From assembly GCF_000470775.1 (NCBI RefSeq), contig NC_022438.1:1116001-1180000 (forward strand): 64,000 nt of DNA, read 5' to 3'. A model generated the notes under the pieces. It was not told the origin of the DNA. It did no database searches and saw nothing but the letters and a program-made list of their open reading frames with translations. A program made the translations under genes and the position numbers. The stretch comes from Leifsonia xyli subsp. cynodontis DSM 46306. Lineage in GTDB: Bacteria > Actinomycetota > Actinomycetes > Actinomycetales > Microbacteriaceae. This document shows, piece by piece, positions 8,744 through 22,964 of this stretch (the stretch's first letter is position 1; the number at the start of each line of letters is the position of its first letter).

Positions 8744-9687
8744 GGCACCTGCTGTCGACCAAGACGCTGGGGCGCGAGGACGCGATCCGGCTGCTGGATG
8801 TGGCCGAGGACATGGCGGACGTGCAGGAGCGGGAGGTGAAGAAGCTGCCGACGCTGCGGGGGAAGACGGTGGTGAACCTCTTCTTCGAGGACTCGACGCG
8901 CACTCGGATCTCGTTCGAGGCGGCGGCGAAGCGGCTCTCGGCGGATGTCATCACTTTCTCGGCGAAAGGGTCGAGCGTGTCCAAGGGCGAGAGCCTGAAG
9001 GACACCGCCCAGACGCTCGCGGCGATGGGGGCCGACGCCGTCGTCGTCCGGCACCACTCGTCCGGCGCGCCGCAGACGCTCGCGGCGAGCGGCTGGATCG
9101 ACGCGGGCATCGTCAACGCGGGCGACGGCACGCACGAGCACCCGACGCAGGCGCTGCTCGACGCGTTCACGATGCGCAGACGGCTGCACGGGGCCGGCTC
9201 GCGCGGCCGCGACCTCGACGGGGTCGCCGTGACGATCGTGGGCGACATACTGCACTCCCGCGTGGCGCGCTCGAATGTCTGGCTGCTGCGCACGCTCGGC
9301 GCCGAGGTGACGCTGGTCGCCCCGCCGACGCTGCTGCCGGTGGAGGTGTCGGGCTGGTCGGCGACGATCGGCTACGACCTGGACGCGGTGCTGGCCGACG
9401 GCCCGGATGTCGTGATGATGCTGCGCATCCAGGCGGAGCGGATGAACGCGGCGTTCTTCCCGACCACGCGGGAGTACTCGCGGCGCTGGGGCCTCGACGA
9501 CGAACGGCTGGCCCGGCTCGGGGCGGATAGCATTGTGATGCACCCGGGGCCGATGAACCGCGGGCTGGAGATCTCGGCGGCGGCGGCCGACTCGCCGCGC
9601 TCGACGGTGAGGGAGCAGGTCGCGAGCGGCGTGTCCGTGCGGATGGCCGCCCTCTACCTTCTGCTGTCCGGCGACCGAGAAGTGTGA
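8740..9687 (+). CDS. pyrB: Aspartate carbamoyltransferase
   Basis: Condenses carbamoyl phosphate and aspartate. Carbamoyl-phosphate site [23 protein letters not shown], and the C-terminal [13 protein letters not shown], a classic class-B pyrB signature. The 315 residues match the catalytic chain. No pyrI regulatory chain is present, as usual in actinobacteria. Overlaps of 4 bp on both sides couple it to pyrR and pyrC. Confidence 0.97.
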   Translation: MRHLLSTKTLGREDAIRLLDVAEDMADVQEREVKKLPTLRGKTVVNLFFEDSTRTRISFEAAAKRLSADVITFSAKGSSVSKGESLKDTAQTLAAMGADAVVVRHHSSGAPQTLAASGWIDAGIVNAGDGTHEHPTQALLDAFTMRRRLHGAGSRGRDLDGVAVTIVGDILHSRVARSNVWLLRTLGAEVTLVAPPTLLPVEVSGWSATIGYDLDAVLADGPDVVMMLRIQAERMNAAFFPTTREYSRRWGLDDERLARLGADSIVMHPGPMNRGLEISAAAADSPRSTVREQVASGVSVRMAALYLLLSGDREV

Positions 9688-11021
9688 ATGAGGCGAGCGA
9701 GAAGATGAGCGACGAAACATTTGTGATCACAGGCGCGACGCTGGCCGACGGCTCCCGCACCGACCTGCTCCTCTCCCAGGGCCGCATCCAGGAGACCGGA
9801 GTCGGTCTCTCCGCGGCGGGCGCGACCGTGGTGGACGCGGACGGGCTGCTGGCGCTGCCCGGGCTCGTCGACCTGCACACGCACCTCCGCGAGCCGGGCT
9901 ATGAGCAGAGCGAGACCGTCTTGACCGGAACGCGCGCGGCGGCGGCCGGCGGGTTCACCGCGGTGTTCGCGATGGCGAACACCTCGCCGGTGGCCGACAC
10001 GGCCGGGGTCGTCGAGCAGGTGCTGAGCCTGGGGGAGGCGGCCGGGTACGCGACCGTGCGCCCGATCGGCGCGGTGACGGTGGGGCTGGAGGGCGAGCGG
10101 CTGGCGGAACTCGGCGCGATGGCCGACTCCCGCGCCCGCGTGCGGGTGTTCTCCGACGACGGCAGATGCGTCTCCGACCCGCTGCTGATGCGCCGGGCGC
10201 TGGAGTACGTCAAGGCGTTCGACGGCGTGATCGCCCAGCACGCGCAGGAGCCGAGGCTGACGGCCGGGGCGCAGATGAACGAGGGGGCCCTCTCCGGCGA
10301 ACTCGGGCTGGCCGGCTGGCCGGCGGTGGCCGAGGAGTCCATCATCGCGCGGGATGTGCTGCTCGCCGAACACGTCGGCTCCCGCCTGCACGTCTGCCAC
10401 GTCTCCACCGCGGGCTCGGTGGATGTCATCCGCTGCGCGAAGGCGCGCGGGATCGAGGTGACCGCCGAGGTCACTCCCCACCATCTGCTGCTGACCGAGG
10501 AGCTCGCGAGCGGGTACGACGCCCGCTACAAGGTCAACCCGCCGCTGCGCCGCTCCGAGGACGTCGAGGCGCTGCGCGCGGGGCTCGCGGACGGCACGAT
10601 CGACATCGTCGCGACCGATCACGCGCCGCATCCCGTCGAGGCGAAGGACTGCGAGTGGGACGCCGCGGCGTTCGGGATGGTCGGGCTGGAGTCCGCGCTC
10701 TCGGTCGTGCAGTCGTCGGTGGTCGACACGGGGATGCTCGACTGGGCGGACATCGCCCGGGTGCTCTCGGCGGTCCCCGCGCGCATCGGCCGGCTGGCCG
10801 GGCACGGCACGCCGATCGAGGCGGGCGCGCCCGCCGAGCTGTTTCTCTACGACCCGGCGGTCTCGCGAGAGTTCTCCGTCGGCGACCTGGCCGGCAAGGG
10901 CGTCAACTCACCGTACCTCTCGATGGCGCTGCCCGGCCGGGTGGTCGCGACTTTCCACCGTGGGTACGCCACGGTGCTGGACGGGAGGGTCGTCGACGGC
11001 CTGGGGGCGACGCGTGGATAA
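9684..11021 (+). CDS. pyrC: Dihydroorotase
   Basis: Type I zinc dihydroorotase that cyclises carbamoyl aspartate. Metal ligands are seen in [10 protein letters not shown], in TPHHLLLTE, in [10 protein letters not shown] and in [11 protein letters not shown] use the GTG that forms GTGA with the pyrB stop; an ATG seven codons later (9705) is equally possible and would start [13 protein letters not shown]. The 3' end overlaps the next gene by 8 bp. Confidence 0.95.
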   Translation: MNEASEKMSDETFVITGATLADGSRTDLLLSQGRIQETGVGLSAAGATVVDADGLLALPGLVDLHTHLREPGYEQSETVLTGTRAAAAGGFTAVFAMANTSPVADTAGVVEQVLSLGEAAGYATVRPIGAVTVGLEGERLAELGAMADSRARVRVFSDDGRCVSDPLLMRRALEYVKAFDGVIAQHAQEPRLTAGAQMNEGALSGELGLAGWPAVAEESIIARDVLLAEHVGSRLHVCHVSTAGSVDVIRCAKARGIEVTAEVTPHHLLLTEELASGYDARYKVNPPLRRSEDVEALRAGLADGTIDIVATDHAPHPVEAKDCEWDAAAFGMVGLESALSVVQSSVVDTGMLDWADIARVLSAVPARIGRLAGHGTPIEAGAPAELFLYDPAVSREFSVGDLAGKGVNSPYLSMALPGRVVATFHRGYATVLDGRVVDGLGATRG

Positions 11022-11541
11022 GCTCCTGCCCGTTCTCGGGACACTGGCGGTCGTCGCCCTCGCGTTCGCGCTCGCGCTCGCCGGCTGGCGCCGCCGGGTG
11101 CGCCGCGATGCGCTCGCCGGCGGCGGCTACCCCGCTCCGGAGACACCCGCGGCGTCGGCCGCGACGGCCGATGTCCTCTATGTCGCCACCACGAGGGCCG
11201 GTGAGCATCTGGAGCGCCTGGCGCTGCCCGGGCTCGCCTACCGGGGCAAGGGCACGGTCGACGTCTCCTCCGACGGGTTGTGCCTCGTCGTCGCGGGGGA
11301 GCAGCCGGTGTTCATCCCGGCCTCCGCCCTGACCGGCACCGGTCCGGCGTCGGTCGCGATCGACCGGGCGGTGGAGCCCGGCGGTCTCCTCCGCGTCGGC
11401 TGGACGACCTCCGGCGGCGTTCCCTCCGACAGCTACTTCCGGGTCGTGGACCCGGCGCTCCGCGGTTCCCTGACCGTGGCGATCGACAGAATCCTCCCCG
11501 GCTCGGCGAGCCCGGCGGACACGAGTGAAAGTGAGGAGTGA
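11014..11541 (+). CDS. Conserved membrane protein between pyrC and carA
   Basis: A 175-residue protein with one N-terminal transmembrane segment ([20 protein letters not shown]) followed by a basic stop-transfer WRRRVRR. A cytosolic beta-rich domain follows, resembling the PH-like proteins found at this place in actinobacterial pyr operons (the position of Rv1382 in Mycobacterium). The GTG at 11014 overlaps pyrC by 8 bp. Role unknown; conservation of position suggests a link to pyrimidine or carbamoyl phosphate synthesis, but this is inference. Confidence 0.75.
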   Translation: MDKLLPVLGTLAVVALAFALALAGWRRRVRRDALAGGGYPAPETPAASAATADVLYVATTRAGEHLERLALPGLAYRGKGTVDVSSDGLCLVVAGEQPVFIPASALTGTGPASVAIDRAVEPGGLLRVGWTTSGGVPSDSYFRVVDPALRGSLTVAIDRILPGSASPADTSESEE

Positions 11542-11542
11542 C

Positions 11543-12693
11543 ATGGGCGCATTCGACCCAGCGGTCCTGGTCCTCGAAGACGGCAGACGCTATCCGGGAC
11601 GGGCCTACGGCGCCCGTGGGCGGACGTTCGGCGAGGCCGTGTTCGCGACCGGGATGACCGGCTACCAGGAGACCGTGACGGACCCGTCCTATGCGGGCCA
11701 GATCGTGCTGATGACGGCCCCGCACATCGGGAACACCGGCGCGAACGACGAGGATATGGAGTCCCGCCGGATCTGGGTCGCCGGTTTCGTGGTGCGCGAG
11801 CCCAGCCGCGTCGTCTCGAACTTCCGCGCGCAGCGCAGCCTCGACGACGACCTGATCGATGAGGGCGTCGTCGGCATCAGCGGCATCGACACGCGCGCTG
11901 TGACGCGCCACATCCGTTCGGCCGGCGCCATGCGCGCCGGCATCTTCTCGGGTGAGGACGCCGAGCTGAGCGAGGGGGAGCAGCTCGACCTCGTGCTCGA
12001 GGGAGCCCGGATGACCGGGCGGAGCCTCTCGGCGGAGGTCTCCACGGTCGAGCCCTACACGGTGCCCGCGGTGGGCGAGCGGATCGGCTCGGTCGCCGTG
12101 CTCGACCTCGGCGTCAAGAAGTCGACGCTGGAGAACCTCGCGGGCCGCGGCCTCGACGTCCACGTCCTGCCGCAGCAGGTCTCGGCGCGCGATGTGCTGA
12201 GTCTGAGTCCGGCCGCGCTGTTCTTCTCGAACGGCCCCGGCGACCCGCAGGCGTCCGATCGGCACGTTGCCCTGCTCCAGGAGACGCTGCGCGCGGGTCT
12301 GCCGTACTTCGGCATCTGCTTCGGCAACCAGCTGCTCGGCCGCGCGCTCGGCCTCGGCACGTACAAGCTGCCGTTCGGGCACCGCGGGATCAATCAGCCG
12401 GTGCTCGACAAGCGCACGGGCCGCGTGGAGATCACCGCGCAGAACCACGGGTTCGCGGTCGAGGCGCCGATCGAAGGCACCTTCGACTCGCCCGCCGGCT
12501 TCGGGCGGGTCGAGGTGAGCCACTTCAGCCTCAACGACAACGTCGTGGAGGGGCTCAACTGCCTCGATCTCCCGGCGTTCAGCGTGCAATACCACCCAGA
12601 GGCGGCGGCGGGACCGCACGACGCCAACTACCTGTTCGACCGGTTCCTCACCATGATCAAGGATCGCACCGCAACCCAGGAAGGCGCCGACTG

Positions 12694-12694
<1 letters not shown>
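11543..12694 (+). CDS. carA: Carbamoyl-phosphate synthase small subunit (glutaminase)
   Basis: Releases ammonia from glutamine and passes it to CarB. N-terminal domain with [19 protein letters not shown]; the class I amidotransferase domain carries the nucleophile in [12 protein letters not shown], the actinobacterial form of GICLGHQ, and the His/Glu pair in FSVQYHPEA. The ATG at 11543 lies 1 bp after the preceding stop and is well placed behind GAGGAG; an in-frame GTG at 11525 is less likely. It joins carB by TGATG. Confidence 0.96.
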
Positions 12695-15971
<3,277 letters not shown>

Positions 15972-15975
<4 letters not shown>

Positions 15976-16850
15976 CGGAGGGCGCCCGGGGCGTCGTCCC
16001 CTTCGGCGACCGGCTGGCCGCGGTGTTCGATGCGCGCGGACGGCTGTGCGTCGGGATCGATCCGCACGCCCATCTGCTCGCAGCGTGGGGCCTGCCGGAC
16101 TCGGCCTCGGGCGTACGCGAGTTCGGATTGCGGGTGGTGGACGCTGCCGCTGGCCGTGCCGGGACAGTGAAGCCGCAGGTGGCGTTCTTCGAGCGGTTCG
16201 GCGCCGCCGGATACGCTGCTCTGGAGGAGGTGCTCTCCGCCGCCCGGGCCGCCGGCCTGCTCGTGATCGCCGACGCGAAGCGCGGCGACATCGGCACGAG
16301 TGTGGCCGCATACGCCGAATCGTGGCTGACCCCAGGCTCCCCGCTGGAGGCGGACGCGCTCACCATCGCCGCTTTCCAGGGCGTCGGCTCGATCGACGCG
16401 CCCATGCGCCTCGCCGAGGCGACCGGAAAGGGCCTGTTCGTGCTGGCGGCGACCTCGAATCCGGAGGCCGCCACACTCCAGCAGGCGGTCGTGGCCTCGG
16501 GTCCGAATACCGGGTACACCGTGGCGCGTGCCATCATCGAAGACGTGCAGGTCTTCACCCAGGGGCAGCCCCCACATCCCTTCGCCTCCGTGGGCCTCGT
16601 GCTCGGCGCGACCCTCGATCTCCCCGCGTTCGGAATCGACACCGAACGGGTCTACGCGCCGGCGTTCCCGGTGCTCGCACCGGGCTTCGGCCACCAGGGC
16701 GCGCTGGTCGCAGACGCCCCTCGCCTGTTCGGCTCGCTGGCCCCCGGGGTCATCGTGAGCGAGTCCCGCGGGCTCCTGGCCACCGGTCCCGACGGTATCG
16801 CCGCAGCGATCGCCGGCCGCTCCGAGGAGGTGCGCGCCGCGCATGCCTGA
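15972..16850 (+). CDS. pyrF: Orotidine 5'-phosphate decarboxylase, type 2
   Basis: Last step of UMP synthesis. Type 2 (about 290-residue) class with the catalytic [10 protein letters not shown] motif and [11 protein letters not shown] at the substrate phosphate end; C-terminal region APGFGHQGA and [11 protein letters not shown] start overlapping carB. The last 8 bp overlap the start of the mIHF-Gmk fusion gene. pyrE and pyrD are not in this operon. Confidence 0.95.
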
Positions 16851-17805
16851 CCCCGTCGCCGAGGCAGCCACCGGGTCCGCGGACCGGCGTCGTCCCGCTC
16901 CGCCCGAGGTGGATCGGAAGGCCGCCAGCGCCGCCGCCGTCGCGGCCCGCCGCGCCCGCGCGAGCGTCAAAGCCGCCATCGCCGCCCGCGAGCTCTCGCC
17001 GCTGATCGTCCTCGACCACGCCACGGCCGACCCTGGGGGCGTGGAGGGACGCATCCGGGTCACCGAGTTCCTGCTCAGCGTCCCGGCCATCGGAACGACC
17101 AAGATGCAGGACGCCCTGCGCCGGCTCGGCATCGCCCCCTCCAAGCGGCTCGGCGGGCTCGGCCGGCACCAGCGGCTCCGGCTTCGCGACTTCCTCATCG
17201 AGCGCGAGGAGCGACCGGTCCGGCGGCGCAATCGCCTCGTGGTGCTGGCGGGCCCCACCGCTGTCGGCAAGGGCACGGTCTCGGCCTACATCCGGGAGAA
17301 CTATCCCGAGGTGCTGCTCTCGGTCTCCGCGACCACCCGCTCGCCGCGTCCCGGCGAGATCGACGGCGTCAATTACTACTTCGTCGACGATGCCGCGTTC
17401 GATCGGATGATCGCGGCCGGCGACCTCCTCGAGCACGCGACCGTACACAACGCCTACCGCTACGGAACGCCGCGGGCGCCGATCGAGAAGGCGCTGGACG
17501 AGGGCAGGAGCGTCCTCCTCGAGATCGACCTCCAGGGCGCGCGCCAGGTGCGTGCGTCGATGCCGGAGGCCCGCCTGATCTTCCTGCTGCCCCCGACCTG
17601 GGAGGAGCTGGTTCGCCGGCTCGTCGGCCGGGGCACCGAAGGCGCCGTCGAACAGCAGCGCCGTCTGGAGACCGCGAAGGTCGAACTGGCCGCCCAGAAC
17701 GAGTTCGACCACCGCGTTGTGAACCACACGGTCGCCGATGCCGCCCGGGAGGTCGTAGACTTGATGATGCTTCGCCCGGCGCCGGTACGTCCGTCAACCG
17801 CCTAG
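16843..17805 (+). CDS. gmk: Fused mIHF (DNA-binding) and guanylate kinase
   Basis: One uninterrupted 320-residue frame. Residues 25-118 match actinobacterial integration host factor (mIHF): [16 protein letters not shown], then [20 protein letters not shown] with the helix-two-turns-helix that binds DNA, and [12 protein letters not shown]. Residues 130-310 are a full guanylate kinase: Walker [10 protein letters not shown] at 137-145, [31 protein letters not shown], and DLQGARQVR. In mycobacteria and streptomycetes mihF and gmk are separate neighbours, so this looks like a true gene fusion. The ATG overlaps pyrF by 8 bp. The fusion should make GDP from GMP and may also bind DNA. Confidence 0.9.
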   Translation: MPDPVAEAATGSADRRRPAPPEVDRKAASAAAVAARRARASVKAAIAARELSPLIVLDHATADPGGVEGRIRVTEFLLSVPAIGTTKMQDALRRLGIAPSKRLGGLGRHQRLRLRDFLIEREERPVRRRNRLVVLAGPTAVGKGTVSAYIRENYPEVLLSVSATTRSPRPGEIDGVNYYFVDDAAFDRMIAAGDLLEHATVHNAYRYGTPRAPIEKALDEGRSVLLEIDLQGARQVRASMPEARLIFLLPPTWEELVRRLVGRGTEGAVEQQRRLETAKVELAAQNEFDHRVVNHTVADAAREVVDLMMLRPAPVRPSTA

Positions 17806-17893
17806 GCTGTCCGCCCTCGTCGTGCCGCATCCCGGCGGCGCCGCTTTCGTTCCGCGCAGCGCACGTTCTGCCTCAAGCAAGGAGACCTTCCGC

Positions 17894-18157
17894 ATGGCCA
17901 CCAGCACCAACGGCATCATCGACCCGCCCATCGACGACCTCCTCTCCAAAGTCGAGTCCAAGTACGCGCTCGTGATCTTCGCCTCGAAACGCGCTCGGCA
18001 GATCAACGATTACTACGCAGACCTGCACGAGGGCAGCCTGTTCGACAACGTCGGACCGCTTGTGGACTCGTCGGTGGACGACAAGCCCCTCTCGGTGGCC
18101 ATGCACGAGATCAACGAGGACAGACTCGTTCTCAAACCGATCGCCGCCGCCGAATAA
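17894..18157 (+). CDS. rpoZ: RNA polymerase omega subunit
   Basis: The 87-residue product stabilises RNA polymerase beta'. It reads [19 protein letters not shown], then [15 protein letters not shown] and the actinobacterial C-terminal extension ending in [16 protein letters not shown] and HEINEDRL. The ATG after AAGGAG at 17879 is preferred; an in-frame upstream ATG (17822) would add a non-homologous leader. Located after gmk as in most actinobacteria. Confidence 0.96.
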   Translation: MATSTNGIIDPPIDDLLSKVESKYALVIFASKRARQINDYYADLHEGSLFDNVGPLVDSSVDDKPLSVAMHEINEDRLVLKPIAAAE

Positions 18158-18243
18158 GACAAGCACCGGGGCTTCCGCCGGGCACGGCCTGGCCGTCGCG
18201 GCCGATGGCCGCGGAAGGACCCTGCCGTTGAGGGGGTGACGCC

Positions 18244-19539
18244 GTGAGCGCGCGCTTGACCATCGTCGTCGGAGTGACCGGCGGCATCGCCGCCTACAAA
18301 GCCGTGGGCGTGATCCGGGCGCTCGTGCTCGAGGGCCACTCCGTCCACGTCGTCGCGACGGAGGCCGCGCTGCGGTTCGTTGGCCGGCCGACGTTGGAGG
18401 CGATCAGCAGGAACCCCGTCGCGACCGATCTGTACGAGGGCGTCGCGGAGGTGCGGCATGTGGCCATCGGCCAGTCCGCCGACCTCATCGTGATCGCTCC
18501 GGCGACGGCCAACACCATCGCCAAGCTCGCCGCGGGGCTCGCCGACGATCTGCTCGGCAACACCGTCCTCGCCTCCACCGCCCCCCTCGTGATCGCCCCG
18601 GCGATGCACACCGAGATGTGGCAGAACCCGGCGACGGCGGCCAACATCGCGACGCTCACCGACCGCGGTGTGATCGTCGTCGGTCCCGCGTCCGGTCCGC
18701 TGACGGGCAGCGAGAGCGGACCGGGCCGTCTCGAGGAGACCGAGACCATCGTCCGGACGGCGTTGCGCGCCGTCGGCATCGCGCCGCGCCCGGTCGTCTC
18801 GGCGGTCCCCGAGCTCGCGGCCGACATCGTCGTGCTCTCGGAGCGCCGGCGTGCGAACGAGGCCGCGCGGCGGCCGCGCGGCGGGGTGGACCTCCGCGGC
18901 AAGCGTGTCGTGATCACCGCCGGCGGGACCCGCGAGCCGTTGGACCCGGTGCGCTTCTTCGGCAACCGCTCCAGCGGCCGGCAGGGCGTCGCGCTCGCCT
19001 GGGCGGCGCAGGCGCGGGGAGCGGAGGTCGTGCTGATCGCGGCGTATCTGGAGATCGAGCCGCCGGACGGTGTCGAGTTCGTTCCGGTGCGGACCGCGCT
19101 GGAATTGCAGGAGGCCGTGACCGAGTCCGCCCGTGCCGCCGACATCGTGGTGATGGCGGCCGCCGTGGCCGACTACCGTCCGGCATCGAGTCGCGACAGC
19201 AAGATCAAGAAATCCGAGACAGGGGAGACCCTGACGCTGGAGCTCGTCGCCAATCCCGACATCCTCGCCGGGCTCACCCGCGAGAAGCGTCACGGGCAGG
19301 TGATCGTCGGCTTCGCGGCCGAGACGGAGCCCGACCCGTCGGCTCTCATCGAACGGGGCCGCGGCAAGCTGGCGGCCAAGGGCGCGGACTTCCTCGTGCT
19401 CAACCAGGTGGCCTGGGATCAGGGCTTCCAGACGGAGAACAACGCGGTCGTCGTTCTGCGCAGGGGCGGAGATATAGTGATGGAGGCCTCCGGGAGCAAA
19501 CTGTCGGTGGCCGATCGTATTCTCGACGTCATCGTCTGA
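18244..19539 (+). CDS. coaBC: Bifunctional phosphopantothenoylcysteine decarboxylase/synthase
   Basis: Makes 4'-phosphopantetheine for CoA. The N-terminal FMN flavoprotein (CoaC) part has [13 protein letters not shown], the [12 protein letters not shown] loop and [14 protein letters not shown]. The C-terminal CoaB part begins near residue 215 with [17 protein letters not shown] and NRSSGRQG and includes AAVADYRP. The 431 residues equal the usual fusion. GTG start with AGGGGGTGA upstream. A gap of 41 bp separates it from metK. Confidence 0.94.
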   Translation: MSARLTIVVGVTGGIAAYKAVGVIRALVLEGHSVHVVATEAALRFVGRPTLEAISRNPVATDLYEGVAEVRHVAIGQSADLIVIAPATANTIAKLAAGLADDLLGNTVLASTAPLVIAPAMHTEMWQNPATAANIATLTDRGVIVVGPASGPLTGSESGPGRLEETETIVRTALRAVGIAPRPVVSAVPELAADIVVLSERRRANEAARRPRGGVDLRGKRVVITAGGTREPLDPVRFFGNRSSGRQGVALAWAAQARGAEVVLIAAYLEIEPPDGVEFVPVRTALELQEAVTESARAADIVVMAAAVADYRPASSRDSKIKKSETGETLTLELVANPDILAGLTREKRHGQVIVGFAAETEPDPSALIERGRGKLAAKGADFLVLNQVAWDQGFQTENNAVVVLRRGGDIVMEASGSKLSVADRILDVIV

Positions 19540-19580
19540 GACCCGGCAGCGAACAGAGGCCGGCACCGAACAGGAGCACT

Positions 19581-20774
19581 ATGGCCGATCTGCGTCTCTT
19601 CACGTCCGAGTCTGTGACCGAGGGCCACCCGGACAAGATCTGCGATCAGATCTCCGACAGCATCCTCGATGCCCTGCTCGCCGTCGACGAGCACAGCCGT
19701 GTCGCCGTCGAGACGCTCGTGACCACCGGTCTCGTGCATGTGGCCGGTGAGGTCACCACCAAGGGCTATGTCGAGATCCCGGCGCTCGTGCGGGACACCA
19801 TCGTAGAGATCGGCTACGACTCCTCCGATGTCAGCTTCGACGGCACGCAGTGCGGTGTCTCCGTCTCGATCGGCGCCCAGTCGCCGGACATCGCACAGGG
19901 CGTCGACAATGCGCTGGAGACGCGATCCGAGCAGAGCCGGGACGACCTCGACCGGCAGGGCGCGGGCGACCAGGGCATCATGTTCGGCTTCGCCACCACC
20001 GAGACCCCGCAGTACATGCCGCTGCCGATCTGGCTGGCTCATCGGCTCGCCGAACGTCTTGCGGCGGTGCGCAAGGACGGCACGCTCGGCTATCTGCGCC
20101 CGGATGGCAAGACCCAGGTCACGATCGGCTACGAGGGCTATGTGCCGAAGAGCGTGCAGACCGTCGTGCTGTCCACCCAGCACGCGTGGGACATCCCCAG
20201 CGAGCGCCTGCGAGCGGAGGTGATCGAGCAGGTCATCGAGCCTGTCATGCATGCCGCGGGAGTGGAGACCTCGCACATCCGCACTCTGATCAACCCCACC
20301 GGCCGCTTCGAGATCGGTGGGCCGAAGGGGGACGCCGGTCTCACCGGCCGCAAGATCATCGTCGACACCTATGGCGGCGCGAGCCGTCACGGCGGCGGCG
20401 CGTTCTCCGGCAAAGACCCGTCGAAGGTGGACCGCTCGGCCGCGTACGCTCTGCGCTGGGTGGCGAAGAACGCGGTCGCCGCGGGGCTCGCGGACCGGCT
20501 CGAGGTGCAGATCGCCTACGCGATTGGCAAGGCCGCCCCGGTCGGGCTCTACGTCGAGACCTTCGGCACCGCTCACGTTCCGGACGAACGCATCATCCAC
20601 GCCATCCGTGAGGTCTTCGATCTGCGACCGGCCGCCATCGCGCGCGACCTCGACCTGCTCCGTCCGATCTACGCGCGCACGGCGACGTACGGCCACTTCG
20701 GCCGCGAGCTCCCGGACTTCACCTGGGAGCGGCTCGACCGCGTCGACGACCTGCGCTCGGCCGCGGGGCTGTAG
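19581..20774 (+). CDS. metK: S-adenosylmethionine synthetase
   Basis: Forms SAM from methionine and ATP. Start ATG gives [19 protein letters not shown], the canonical N-terminus. Further signatures are [12 protein letters not shown] (signature 1) and [16 protein letters not shown] (signature 2). Length 397. CAGGAG precedes the ATG. The priA GTG follows after 2 bp. Confidence 0.97.
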   Translation: MADLRLFTSESVTEGHPDKICDQISDSILDALLAVDEHSRVAVETLVTTGLVHVAGEVTTKGYVEIPALVRDTIVEIGYDSSDVSFDGTQCGVSVSIGAQSPDIAQGVDNALETRSEQSRDDLDRQGAGDQGIMFGFATTETPQYMPLPIWLAHRLAERLAAVRKDGTLGYLRPDGKTQVTIGYEGYVPKSVQTVVLSTQHAWDIPSERLRAEVIEQVIEPVMHAAGVETSHIRTLINPTGRFEIGGPKGDAGLTGRKIIVDTYGGASRHGGGAFSGKDPSKVDRSAAYALRWVAKNAVAAGLADRLEVQIAYAIGKAAPVGLYVETFGTAHVPDERIIHAIREVFDLRPAAIARDLDLLRPIYARTATYGHFGRELPDFTWERLDRVDDLRSAAGL

Positions 20775-20776
20775 CC

Positions 20777-22750
20777 GTGCCGGCGGCCGCCCGGGTCGCT
20801 CGCGTCGTCCTCGATTCGCCGCTCCCGCAGCTCGACCACTTCTTCGACTATCTCGTCCCCGAGGAACTGGCCGCCCAGGCGTTCCCCGGCGTCCGTGTGC
20901 GCGTTCCGCTTCGCACCGCGGGACGGGTCGCCGACGGCTACCTCGTGGAATGGGCCGGGCCCGAGGGCGCCTATGAGGGTCGGCTCAGCCTGATCGAGTC
21001 GGTCGTCTCGCCGGTGCCGGTGCTCACGCCCGGGGTGTGGCGGCTGGCGCGGCGGCTGGCCGACCGCAGCGCCGGGACGGCCAGCGACATCCTGCGCCTG
21101 GCGATTCCCGGGCGGATGGTGCGCGTCGAGAAGCAGTGGCTTGCCCAGCCGGAGAGCGAGCGCAACCCGGCAGCGTCCCCCCCGGCGATCGGCGTGCGCG
21201 GGTACGGCGAGTGTACGCTGGAGACCGCCGTCGCGCGCGGCGAACGCCTAGCCCTCCGCGCCCTGCCCCGGCTCAGCCCGCTGCCGGACGGCACCTGGGT
21301 GGGCGAGTGGGCGATCACCCTCGCTGCGCTCGCGGCCGCGACCTGGAGCACAGGGCGTTCGGCGATCCTGGCTGTGCCCGATCACCGCGATCTGGAGCAG
21401 CTGTCGGCAGCCCTGGCTGCGATCGTGCCGGCCACGGCGGTGGTCCGCACCGATGCGTCACAGGCCAACGCCGACCGCTACCGCGGTTTCTTGGCGGCGC
21501 TGGCCGGGCCGCGCATCCTGATCGGCAACCGCTCGGTGGTGTACGCTCCCGCGGACGACCTGGGACTGATCGCGGTCTGGGAGGACAGCGACCCCCTGCA
21601 CGCGGAACCGCTCGCGCCCTATGTCCACACGCGGGACGCGGCCCTCGTCCGGCAGGAGCTGACCGGCTGCGGGCTCGTCGTGAGCGGGCTCGTCCGCAGC
21701 GTCGAGGCTCAGCGGCTGGTCGAGCTGGGCTGGCTTCGGGACACGGCTCCCGAACGGGCGTCTGCGCCGAAAGTCGTTCTGACCTCGGCGCAGCAGGCGG
21801 ACGAGCCCGCCGCCCGCGCGGCGCGCATCCCCTCGGGAGCCTGGCGGGCGGCCCGGAAAGCCCTGGATCACGGCCCCGTGCTCGTGCAGGTGGCGCGCCC
21901 CGGTTACGCCCCGCTGCTAGCTTGCGCGAGCTGTGGCCAGGCCGCGCGCTGCACCCGCTGCACCGGGCCGCTCGGCCAGAGACAGGCGGGGGCGAGGCCC
22001 TCGTGCCAGTGGTGCGGCGCGCTCGCGACCGACTGGAGCTGCTCGCGCTGCGAGCACACGGCGTTCCGGATGGTCACGCCCGGTTCGGGACGCACAGCGG
22101 AGGAGCTGGGCCGGGCCTTCCCCGGTACGCGCATCGTCCTGGCGGACGGCGACCATCCGGTGCGGCGTATCGGGCCGGCCCCAGCGCTCGTGGTCGCCAC
22201 CCGCGGGGCCGAGCCGATCGCGGACGGCGGCTACCGCGCTGTCCTGCTGCTCGACGGAGAGCGGATGCTCGCCCGGGAGAGCCTGCGCGTGGCCGAGGAC
22301 TGCCTTCGCTGGTGGACCAGCGCCGCCGTCCTCGCCGCGCCCGGCGCGCCCACCGTGCTCGTCGGGGTGTCCGGCGCTCTCGCGCGGGCCTTCGCGACCG
22401 GCCGGCTGGTGGACTTCGCCCGCGAAGAGCTCGCCGACCGGCGCGGACTCCGTTTTCCGCCCGCGGTGCGGCTCGCCTCGATCACGGGCGCTCCGGCGGC
22501 CGTGGACGCGGTCGTCGCCGCGGTGGGTCCCGGTCTGCTCATCGACGTGCTCGGTCCGGTGGAGGTGGGCGAGAAGACGGTGCGCAGCATCCTGCGCTTC
22601 GAGTACGCGCGTGGAGCCGAGATCGCGGCAGCTGTGCGGGGCCAGGTGGTGCGGAACGCGACGCAGCGCCGGAAGGCGCCGGCCGGACGCGGCGGCTACC
22701 GCCCCGCTCCGTCGCTGCGCGTGCGCTTCGACGATCCGGAGATCCTCTGA
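20777..22750 (+). CDS. priA: Primosomal protein N' (PriA-like, helicase motifs absent)
   Basis: 657 residues. The N-terminal 3'-DNA-binding domain (VARVVLDSPLPQLDHFFDY, FPGVRVRVPLR) is clear. A zinc-binding block of paired Cys follows (CASCGQAARCTRCTGPLG, CQWCGA, CSRCEH). The position of Walker A reads ATWSTGRSAIL with no GKT, as is typical of actinobacterial PriA, which are thought to lack helicase activity. Its stop codon lies inside the attL core of the prophage, so the insertion left the coding sequence whole. Confidence 0.88.
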   Translation: MPAAARVARVVLDSPLPQLDHFFDYLVPEELAAQAFPGVRVRVPLRTAGRVADGYLVEWAGPEGAYEGRLSLIESVVSPVPVLTPGVWRLARRLADRSAGTASDILRLAIPGRMVRVEKQWLAQPESERNPAASPPAIGVRGYGECTLETAVARGERLALRALPRLSPLPDGTWVGEWAITLAALAAATWSTGRSAILAVPDHRDLEQLSAALAAIVPATAVVRTDASQANADRYRGFLAALAGPRILIGNRSVVYAPADDLGLIAVWEDSDPLHAEPLAPYVHTRDAALVRQELTGCGLVVSGLVRSVEAQRLVELGWLRDTAPERASAPKVVLTSAQQADEPAARAARIPSGAWRAARKALDHGPVLVQVARPGYAPLLACASCGQAARCTRCTGPLGQRQAGARPSCQWCGALATDWSCSRCEHTAFRMVTPGSGRTAEELGRAFPGTRIVLADGDHPVRRIGPAPALVVATRGAEPIADGGYRAVLLLDGERMLARESLRVAEDCLRWWTSAAVLAAPGAPTVLVGVSGALARAFATGRLVDFAREELADRRGLRFPPAVRLASITGAPAAVDAVVAAVGPGLLIDVLGPVEVGEKTVRSILRFEYARGAEIAAAVRGQVVRNATQRRKAPAGRGGYRPAPSLRVRFDDPEIL

Positions 22751-22755
22751 CCCTC
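22737..22755 (+). repeat. Candidate attL core
   Basis: CGGAGATCCTCTGACCCTC contains the priA stop TGA. It matches CGGAGGGCCTCTGACCCTC at 40189-40207 at 17 of 19 positions, with 12 consecutive identical bases (CCTCTGACCCTC). Location at a gene 3' end with the stop preserved fits site-specific integration. Confidence 0.72.
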
Positions 22756-22846
22756 CGAATGGTGGCTTGCTGCCGTTGCTTCCGCGGAATGACGGGCCGG
22801 TTGACCTCGTTTGGGGTCGGTTGGAATCGGTTGGTCTCGGGGTGTT

Positions 22847-22865
22847 TGTGGGCAAAGTGTGGGCA
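22847..22865 (+). repeat. Paired TGTGGGCA boxes, left arm (candidate integrase arm sites)
   Basis: Two TGTGGGCA octamers start 11 bp apart (22847 and 22858), one helical turn, about 92 bp inside the attL core. The same pair with the same spacing lies about 87 bp inside the attR core. I infer arm-type integrase binding sites. Confidence 0.55.
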
Positions 22866-22964
22866 GGGTGGACCGGGGTACACGCGAGTGGGGGTACCCA
22901 GTAGTTCTTGTGTGTGCGATGCTGTGCAGTACACAAACCCGCTGCTCAGGAAAGGGCAATAGGC

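Noticed and set aside
10166-11332. Arg-rich 388-codon plus-strand frame over pyrC
   Set aside because: Out-of-frame shadow of pyrC with typical Arg/Gly/Ala composition.
20777-22750. PriA inactivated because Walker A is missing
   Set aside because: Lack of helicase motifs is the general state of actinobacterial PriA, so it is not damage.
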